Part shown: positions 1 through 7,000 of the stretch, in pieces
Numbering within the stretch: the first letter of the stretch is position 1
Layout of the letters: each line of letters begins with the position of its first letter
Source: an uncultured Collinsella sp.
Lineage (GTDB): Bacteria; Actinomycetota; Coriobacteriia; Coriobacteriales; Coriobacteriaceae
Length of the DNA stretch: 15,227 bases
Direction of reading: 5' to 3'
NCBI GenBank assembly: GCA_900540945.1
Contig: UQHQ01000040.1
Coordinates: 1-15,227 of the forward strand
Program-made: the position numbers and the translations under genes
Notes under the pieces: generated by a model
Told to the model about the DNA's origin: nothing
Seen by the model: the letters and a program-made list of their open reading frames with translations, nothing else
Databases searched by the model: none

Positions 1-44
1 AGCGATGCTCGGTTGCTGCCTTCTCGTAGTTCTTGCGGAGGGGC

Positions 45-153
45 GCGGCCCGACGCTTTGCTCGCTACTGCGGACAGTCCTGCGCAAGACGGACAGCACA
101 TTAAGTGCTGTCCTTTGCGTGCGGAACTTGTATCGAGCAAAGCGTCGGGCCGC
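45..153. repeat. Long inverted repeat with 20-bp perfect arms and nested hairpin
   Basis: The arms 45-64 and 134-153 are perfect reverse complements over 20 nt (left arm begins GCGGCCCGACG). Inside lies a second hairpin: 91-99 pairs perfectly with 105-113 around the loop ATTAA, and 82-87 can pair with 115-120 below a small bulge. The whole 109-nt unit therefore folds into a long rod on either strand. No T-run follows it, so it does not look like an ordinary terminator. It could be a small non-coding RNA, a miniature inverted-repeat element or a REP-like palindrome. A TAGTTC hexamer lies outside both ends (27-32 and 157-162), but that may be chance. The rest of 1-307 shows no supported gene; the 62-codon frame over this element is only a read-through of the palindrome. 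Confidence 0.7.
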
Positions 154-191
154 TCCTAGTTCGTTTACGTGGTTGTTTGCATCTGCCTGTT

Positions 192-213
192 AGGGCCACT
201 GGGTTGTGGCCTT
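192..213 (+). terminator. Small hairpin, possible weak terminator
   Basis: GGCCAC (194-199) pairs with GTGGCC (206-211) around a 6-nt loop, and flanking wobble and A-T pairs extend the stem to about 8 bp. Only a poor T-rich stretch follows (GATTCTGTT). It could end an upstream plus-strand gene lying left of the window, but the missing U-tract keeps this tentative. Confidence 0.3.
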
Positions 214-307
214 GATTCTGTTGCAAAGCGGTGTTTGGCTGATATTTTGAATGGGAGGGGCTCGTTGTTGCTTACGGGCCTCTTTTTATGTTGAGGGGAC
301 TTTGGCT

Positions 308-1651
308 ATGGCAAAGCGTTCTGGGTTGTATTCGGTGCCGTTTGAGGTTCCGGAGCTTGCTTTTGATGAGGCTGTTGCACTTGCGGCCGATACGGGCGAG
401 ATTGCGCGTTATTCCACACCGCTGCTCGAGACCGTCGTCGAGATGCTCGATGAGCTTGGTCGTCCTGACGAGTTCTATGATTGCGTCCAGATAGCCGGTA
501 CCAATGGAAAGACCTCGACGACGCGATTCTCGGCTGCCATTCTTCGTGGCGAGGGCCTTAAGACAGCACTCTTTACGTCACCTCATCTGGTGCGCTATCC
601 CGAGCGTATGGAGATTGACGGAAAGGTTGTCTCAGACGAGGTCTTTGCCCATGGTGTCTCTGCGGCGTATGAGGCGGGCCGTCGTCTCAATGCGCGTCGT
701 GAGGCGGCGGGCGAGGAGCTCCGCGCTATTACGCCCTTCGATCTTTTGTCCGTGGCTGGTTTGACTATGTTTGCCGAGGCTTGCGTGGACGTGGCCGTGC
801 TTGAGGTTGGCATGGGCGGACGCTGGGATGCTACGAGCGCGACCGATCCCGTGGCCGTCGCCATTACGGGTATTGGACTCGACCATACGAAGGTCCTTGG
901 CGATACCCTCGAGGCTATTGCGGGGGAGAAGGCTGCGGTTATTAAGCCCGGGCGTTTGGTTGCGTTGGGCGAGGGTACGCATGAGGCGAGCGTTCAGCGT
1001 GTGATGGATACCCGTTGCCGTGAGTGCGGCGTTGTGCCACTCGTGGTGAGCCATACGACGACCAAGCTTCCGGCACACGTGGGCGACACGGTGGAGTTTA
1101 GCTGTACCACGCCGCGTGCGATCTATACGTCGAGCATGGTCAAGCCGGCATATCAGCCGCAGAATGCCGCGTGCTCGATTATGCTGTGCGAGGGCTATCT
1201 GGGCCGCGAGCTCGACCACGATGCGCTGGATGCATCGCTTATGGGTTGCCCCACGCCGGGTCGCTTTGATGTGCTGGGAACCGATCCGCTCAAGCTGATC
1301 GACGCCTGCCATAACCCCCAGAGCTGCGAGAACTTTGTGAGCGCACTGGACGAGATCGATCCGTGTGTAGAGAATCGCCCCACGCTGCTGTGCGCCGCAT
1401 TGGCTGATAAGGACGTGGCGGGCATCGTCGACGTGCTGATTCCAGCCTTCCCGCGCGTGGTTGTGACGCAGACCGATTCCGATCGCGCCCTGCCGGCGGA
1501 GGAGCTTGCTGCCCTGGTGGACGCCGATAAGCTCGCTGGCATGTATCCCAGCGTATCCGAGGCCCTCGCAGCTTTCAAGGCCGCGAGCGAGCCCTTCGTA
1601 GCAGCCGGCACCATCACCCTGGCCGGTGAAGTAGCGGGCCTGCTCCGTTAA
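308..1651 (+). CDS. folC: Folylpolyglutamate synthase / dihydrofolate synthase (Mur ligase family)
   Basis: FolC adds glutamate to (dihydro)pteroate or folates with ATP in the cytoplasm, producing or retaining folate cofactors. The product is 447 aa, a normal FolC length. Visible motifs are the P-loop GTNGKTS at residues 64-70, the folate-site segment TSPHLVRYPER at 90-100, LEVGMGGRWDATS near 165-177, LDHTKVLGDT at 191-200 with the following GEKAAVIKPG, and DACHNPQS at 332-339, where the C-terminal domain starts. I chose the ATG at 308 because GAGGGG (293-298) sits nine bases upstream and the protein then begins MAKRSGLYS. The longer frame from 251 has no Shine-Dalgarno and an atypical Cys/Arg-rich N-terminus. 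The gene appears monocistronic in this window; a family-A stem-loop lies 15 nt past its stop. Whether it has both FolC activities cannot be told from sequence. Confidence 0.93.
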   Translation: MAKRSGLYSVPFEVPELAFDEAVALAADTGEIARYSTPLLETVVEMLDELGRPDEFYDCVQIAGTNGKTSTTRFSAAILRGEGLKTALFTSPHLVRYPERMEIDGKVVSDEVFAHGVSAAYEAGRRLNARREAAGEELRAITPFDLLSVAGLTMFAEACVDVAVLEVGMGGRWDATSATDPVAVAITGIGLDHTKVLGDTLEAIAGEKAAVIKPGRLVALGEGTHEASVQRVMDTRCRECGVVPLVVSHTTTKLPAHVGDTVEFSCTTPRAIYTSSMVKPAYQPQNAACSIMLCEGYLGRELDHDALDASLMGCPTPGRFDVLGTDPLKLIDACHNPQSCENFVSALDEIDPCVENRPTLLCAALADKDVAGIVDVLIPAFPRVVVTQTDSDRALPAEELAALVDADKLAGMYPSVSEALAAFKAASEPFVAAGTITLAGEVAGLLR

Positions 1652-1665
1652 CCCATCCCCTCATC

Positions 1666-1732
1666 AGTTGCGGTGAAATAGTTCCTGTTTTTGGGTTCTA
1701 GCAGCCCATCCAGGAACTATTCCACCGCAACT
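1666..1732. repeat. Family A stem-loop, copy 1 (67 nt)
   Basis: The arms 1666-1687 and 1711-1732 are 22 nt each and complementary except at one position (A opposite C on the plus strand, G-U on the minus strand). The left arm starts AGTTGCGGTGAAATAGTTCC. The 23-nt centre (1688-1710) is unique to this copy and has its own TGGG/CCCA pairing. Two more copies of exactly the same length occur at 9180-9246 and 10718-10784. It lies between folC and the surface-protein gene. There is no T-run, so it is not a typical intrinsic terminator. Confidence 0.85.
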
Positions 1733-1882
1733 CAAAAACAGTCAAGTACTTGTAATGTGTCCTCCCGCTTGCGAAATCTTTTATGCCGCTTGACCTATCT
1801 CATATTGCGTTGTCACGCTGGGGAGGGGTACGCTCAGCCTAACTTGCAATCCGGACCAGTGCTGTGGCCCGTTGAGCCAGTC

Positions 1883-1890
1883 GGGAGGAA
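1883..1890 (+). promoter_or_regulatory. Ribosome binding site deciding the surface-protein start
   Basis: GGGAGGAA lies just upstream of the ATG at 1893 (GGAGG is four bases from the codon). It selects this ATG over the in-frame TTG at 1872, which would place the Shine-Dalgarno inside the coding sequence and add seven residues before the signal peptide. Confidence 0.75.
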
Positions 1891-1892
1891 CT

Positions 1893-3599
1893 ATGAATAG
1901 AAGGCATGTCAACGCGGCAATCACCGCGGGCCTAGCCCTTACCATGACGGTCGGTTCGGTGCCACCGCAGGCGTTTGCCGAGATGATGCAGGGCGATACT
2001 ACCCAGGTCGTCGTCGAGCAAAGCGATGCGACGGGAACTGCCGCCACATCCGCGGACACCGGCCAGACAACCTCGGAAGATCAGGCGGTCGACAAGATCG
2101 CCTCGCTTGCCGAGCAAACCGACTTGCATGTTGCCGAGGGCTCCGACGCTACGTTGCCCCAGACCGTGTCGGCGACTTACGAGAGCGGTACCACCAAGCA
2201 GGAAAACGTTACCTGGAAGCCGAACGGCGCCGATGCTCCGGCAACCTTGGCGCAGCTGCCAGCCGGATCCTATGAGTTTGAGGGCACCGTCGATGGCGCT
2301 ACCCAGACGGTCAAGCAGCGTGTGATCATCGAAGCCCCGGCGGATCCGGCTGCAGTTAATGCTGTTGCACCCGTGAGCTCAAACGAGGACCTGAAGATTG
2401 CGTCCGTTGATAGCACTCCAATTGTAAAAAAATATGTGGGACAGGGCTATGTTGGCGAAGTGTACGGCACCTCAGTCAATCTGACGCTGACAAATGGAAC
2501 TAAAGCTACCGGCATGGTCAATTGGGACGAAGCCTCAAGGAACACTATCAAGGCTGCTTCCGATGAATCGGAGGTGCCGATCCAAGGCTCCATTTCGTAT
2601 ATCTACATCGGTAACATGGGTTATTCGCTTAGTGAGCCCTATTCCGTTGCCGGAACGCTCAAGGTTTTTGTTCCCAGGTCTTCGAATTACATACAAAGCG
2701 TGACTACGTCGCCCGGCGTCGCGCCGTCTCTTCCTTCGACTGCCTATATATCCTATTCCGATAACTCGGGCTGTTCCTGCGATGTTGAGTGGGATGAGTT
2801 CTCCGAGGTAGACTATCAAAAACCTGGCTCATTTGTCGTTGAGGGACATTTGACATACTCGCCTTCAACTTTGGTGAGTTGCACGGTAAATATCCGTGAA
2901 ATCAAGTCTGTTCAAACCGAATTTGAATGCATGACGGCAGTAGGGATGTCGCCGTCTCTTCCGTACCAGGCAATGGTTACTTTCGATCAAAATGAATCGC
3001 AGCCAGTTCATATCAATTGGGATTCCGTCAATCCCGATTCGTACGCTCAACCAGGTACTTTTGTTGTTAAGGGCAGGCTCGATGGGCTTGACCGGCGCGA
3101 AGTTACTTGTACGGTTGCAGTGAAGGATGCCAAAGATTATTTTGACCTGGACTCGTTGACGTACGAACGTGTTGTCGGTGATGAATCGCCCCTTGACTCT
3201 GACGTGCACCTTAAGGTGACTCGACCGGATGGCGAGTACTGGTATAACTACCCTGTGAAATGGGACAATGCTGACGCCTCTCGATTCCAGACGGCTGGCA
3301 CTTATGAAGTTGCCGGTACTATCGGGGACTGCGGCGTTTCTTCTCTTGCTGGTCTAGAGGTTAAGGCGAAGGTCGTCGTTAAAGAGGTTGCCTCTATCGC
3401 ACAAGTTGCACCCATTGATACACCAGTTGGCATCCGTCCTACAACGGGCTCGAGTGCCGGCTCCCTTCCATATACCGTTAAGGTGACTTTCACCGACGGG
3501 TCTACAGTTAATGGTGGCGTTACCTGGGATACAATCCTGGATTCCATGGTCGCGCAGGAGGGTTCCTTTACCCTCGGAGGCTCTATCATGTATAGCTGA
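1893..3599 (+). CDS. Giant Ig-repeat surface protein, N-terminal part (ends at in-frame TGA)
   Basis: 568 aa. It begins with a Sec signal peptide: NRRH basic start, a hydrophobic stretch at about residues 8-23, and an AFA|E cleavage site at residue 29/30. A short acidic/Thr-rich linker follows, then about five complete modules and part of a sixth resembling Big_4 bacterial Ig-like domains: SLP/LPxxV, then YSDG- or FTDGS-like strands, then V.W(D/E), then pG(S/T)(F/Y)xVxG, then a V-rich final strand. The TGA at 3597 falls inside module six, just after GGSIMYS. The same frame stays open for another 490 nt and continues with Ig sequence, so this is one gene cut by a stop, not a natural end. Expressed alone, the fragment would be secreted but unanchored. 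Base composition from roughly 2400 onward is more A/T-rich than in the C-terminal half. Confidence 0.8.
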   Translation: MNRRHVNAAITAGLALTMTVGSVPPQAFAEMMQGDTTQVVVEQSDATGTAATSADTGQTTSEDQAVDKIASLAEQTDLHVAEGSDATLPQTVSATYESGTTKQENVTWKPNGADAPATLAQLPAGSYEFEGTVDGATQTVKQRVIIEAPADPAAVNAVAPVSSNEDLKIASVDSTPIVKKYVGQGYVGEVYGTSVNLTLTNGTKATGMVNWDEASRNTIKAASDESEVPIQGSISYIYIGNMGYSLSEPYSVAGTLKVFVPRSSNYIQSVTTSPGVAPSLPSTAYISYSDNSGCSCDVEWDEFSEVDYQKPGSFVVEGHLTYSPSTLVSCTVNIREIKSVQTEFECMTAVGMSPSLPYQAMVTFDQNESQPVHINWDSVNPDSYAQPGTFVVKGRLDGLDRREVTCTVAVKDAKDYFDLDSLTYERVVGDESPLDSDVHLKVTRPDGEYWYNYPVKWDNADASRFQTAGTYEVAGTIGDCGVSSLAGLEVKAKVVVKEVASIAQVAPIDTPVGIRPTTGSSAGSLPYTVKVTFTDGSTVNGGVTWDTILDSMVAQEGSFTLGGSIMYS

Positions 3600-4016
3600 A
3601 GTAAACCCGGCTCTCCGTCTATACCAGTCTCGTTGGGCAGTGCCCATCGTGCCTCTATTAACGTCAACGTTCGTGCGCTGCAGATGCCATCTACGACTTC
3701 GATAAGTACGCTCGTTGGCGCGCAAATTCATATGCCGTATACCATAGAAGCAACGATGTGGAATGGTTCTCGTGGCAACTATTCTGTTCAATGGCCTGCT
3801 ATTAGTCAGAATACGTTGAACAAGCTGGGCAAGTCGACTATTACGGGTTATTTCTTGGGTTCGAATATTCCGGTAACAGCGACTATTAATGTGTGCGACC
3901 TTGCCAACGATGATTTGGGAAGGATCGCCTACATTCCCGATGTCGGATTCGCTTATTCGTACGAATCGAATCAATTTCTGCTGTCGGACGGAAACTACTA
4001 CAGCCTTTGGGGGGGG
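3600..4016 (+). pseudogene. Middle segment of the surface protein, between stop codon and G-tract
   Basis: This is the direct in-frame continuation of the N-terminal part after the TGA. It encodes the rest of module six (the strand ending with SINVNV), a full Ig-like module (IEATMWNGS, then YSVQW, then KSTITGYFLGSNIPVTATINV) and the first half of the next, up to DGNYYSLWGG. At the G8 run (4009-4016) the frame is lost and the sequence reads into unrelated residues, stopping at 4091. The remainder of the broken module (SLYTWDEIPQDLKYGKPGDYEISG) is found in another frame downstream. There is no Shine-Dalgarno or credible start here, so the segment is probably translated only if the stop is bypassed. 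Confidence 0.7.
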
Positions 4017-7000
4017 TTGGAGACTCCCTTTATACATGGGATGAGATCCCGCAGGACCTCAAATACGGCAAGCCGGGCGACTATGAGATAAGCGGAACAA
4101 TTACCGGTACGCTTGCAAAGATTCGTGCAACGGCTACGTGTGGAGAGGTCAAGGGCATCAATCACTACAGTGAGACTGGCGCGACTCTCGTGCAGTCTTA
4201 TGAAGATGCTTACGTTATCTATCCTGGCGAGCGGCTCTATCTTGATGATACGACCGTCGAGGGCGTTCTAAAGGATGGAACACGTTTCTCCAATCTTAAG
4301 GTTAACTGGGATGAGTATGATAGCTATCCAAAGGAGAATTGCACGATAACTGGTACAGTTGCGGGGACGAATATCCCGGCAACGATTCATGTGATCGTGA
4401 CTGATAAGTGGAAAGCGGAACTCGATACCATTAAGGTCCTCAAGGGACATGATGGTTCAGGATTGCTTCCAACCAACGTTATACTGGTAAGCCCTGACGA
4501 AAAAGATCAGTCTGGCCATCATTCCAAGTATGCTCCCGTGACATGGAACACAAAGGGGTTTGACTGGAGCCAAGGCGGAATCGTTTCGGGTACCGCTCAG
4601 CTGTCTTACTATACGGGCAGTAACAGCAGTGTTGTGGATATTCCTGTGACTGCAAATGTTCAGGTTGTGAATAGGGCTACATCCGTTCAGGGCGGCACGT
4701 TGTGGACCGTTCCTGGCGTTGCGCCTGATTTGCCAGAGACCCTTGAGGTCGTCTACGACAATGACATGTCCGTTGGGCCGCAACGCGAAAACGTCATCTG
4801 GGAAGACGTTTCCCCCGATGCCTATGCCAAGGAGGGCACGTTTAAGGTTAAGGGCAAGCTCCAAGGTGGTGCCGAGGCGACGGTTACTGTTGATGTTTGC
4901 TCGATTTCGTCCGTGAACGTTCCCGAGCGTATTGTGACGGCCAACGGCGTTGAACCCGAGATGCCGTGGAACAATATTTCGGTGACTACGAGCGACGGTA
5001 AAACGCGCACTGCGTGGATTGAATGGAACGGCTATCGTTCTTCGGACTATACCGGCGAGTCCGGCAAGGTCTCCACGGTTACCGGTAAGCTGTACGCTAG
5101 CGGCCTTGATAGGTTCGGCGTCGGCACCAACACCGGCCTTACTGTCCAAACCAAGATCGTGATTGCTGGAGTCGAGAAAGCGTTTGATAACGGTGAGACT
5201 GCGGTGACCACGAAGGCCGGTGCCGCTCCTACGATGCCTTCCAAGCTGGCAGTCGAGATGAGCGACGGTTCGATCTCGACGGCTGCTGTTAAGTGGGATC
5301 CGATTGCGCCCGAGAAGTATGAAAAGCCTGGTACGTTCTATGTAACGGGCCATGTTGTCGGCTTTGATGGCGCTGCTGTTATGGCGCTTGTTGACGATGA
5401 AGGCCAGAACGTTGGCGTGGACGAGCATGGCGTCGTGATCGCTAAGGTGACGGTTGCCGACGAGAAGGCTCAAAAGGTTGCACTGCAGCCCGAATCGCTT
5501 GTGATTAACACGACGGTTGGGTCGACTTTGGAGCTTCCTGATCAAGCGACTGTGAAGTTCTCCGATGGTTCATACCGCATGACGCAAAGCGACGCTGGCG
5601 GCGTCGAGATCGAAAAATGGACCGATACCGACGGCCTCGACATCACCAAGCCCCTTGCCAAGACCGGCACCTACAAGCTTGTCGGCAAGCTCAAGGGTAT
5701 CGATAACGTCAACGCTATCGTATATGTCAACGTTCGCGAGGCACCGCGGACCATCACCAAGCTCGAGGCTAAGTCGTTTAGCGTGGCCAAGGGTACGTCC
5801 AAGCAGGACCTGTACCAGCAGATGCCCAAGCAGGTTGTGGCGACTTACTCCGACGGTTCGACCGACCTACTCGACATTGACGTGTGGGATCTTTCCAGCG
5901 TTACGGACGAGCTGCTCGGCGGAACCGGTACCGTGAAGATCACCGGCACGGTTAAGCTTATTGGCGCCAAGGTGACCTGCAATGTGACCGTAGTGGATCA
6001 GGATGCCCAGACGCCAGACCACGTTGAGCCGATCGATGTAATTGAGATTGCGGACAATGCCAAGGTCGCGGATCTGATGGACAAGCTTCCGTCCAAGGTG
6101 ACGGTAGTCATGAAGGACGGCAAGACTAAGAACGAGACGCCCGTTAAGTGGGCTCAGGTCGATAGCCTGGGTCGCGCCGGCAACGAGTTTGAGGTCACGG
6201 GTCTGACGGACAACGGCATGACCGTAAAGGTGAAGGTCAAGGTAACCGCGCATATCGTGGGCTTTGATACCGTTGACGAGATTGAGGTCGAGCGCGATGC
6301 CAAGGCGGATGAGGCTAAGGCCAAGCTGCCCACCACGGTCACGGCGATTTACTCTGACGGTACCGATTCCGAAGCCGACGTAACGTGGGATACCAAGGGC
6401 CTCTCCGACAAGGACTTTGCCAAGGAAGGTAAAGTTACGGTTAAGGGCACTGTTGTCGGCACGGATCAGAAGGCGGAGTGCACCATCAAGGTCGTCAAGC
6501 CACTGCGCGAGATTCCTGATCATCTGGCCGGCACGGTTGACGCTGTGACGCTCGACGACGGGGCGAAGCCCGATGCTGTTGTGGCCGCACTGTCCAAGAC
6601 CGTGAAGGTCGCCATGAAGGACGGCTCCGAGGTCGATTCGAAGATCGATTGGATTGCTCCTAAGGAGGCTCTCACCATTAAGAATGACGGCGCGAGCGTT
6701 GTCATTACGGGTAAAACCGCGGTTGGCAGCTTTGAGGTCAAGGCTACGGTCAACCTGATGCCGGTCGTCGAGAGCGTCGTCGACGCCCAGCTTTCTGTTG
6801 CCCGTAATACGGCTGCTGCTGACATCGTGCTGCCTGCCCAGGTGACCCTCAACATGTCCGACGGCTCGACGAAGACTGCCGCCGTTACGTGGGATAAGAC
6901 CCCGCTTACGGCAGATGCCTTGGGCAAGCTGGGCGATGTTGCGCTTGAGGGCACGGTCGAGGGCACTTCGGTCAAGGCCAAGTGCACGTTGACGGTTGTA

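Noticed and set aside
5..193. A 62-codon plus-strand frame at the left edge
   Set aside because: It runs through the whole nested palindrome at 45-153 and shows no family motif or ribosome site.
1733..1882. Clear promoter for the surface-protein gene
   Set aside because: TTGACC at 1790-1795 resembles a -35 box, but no acceptable -10 lies 16-18 nt downstream; other pairings were equally weak.
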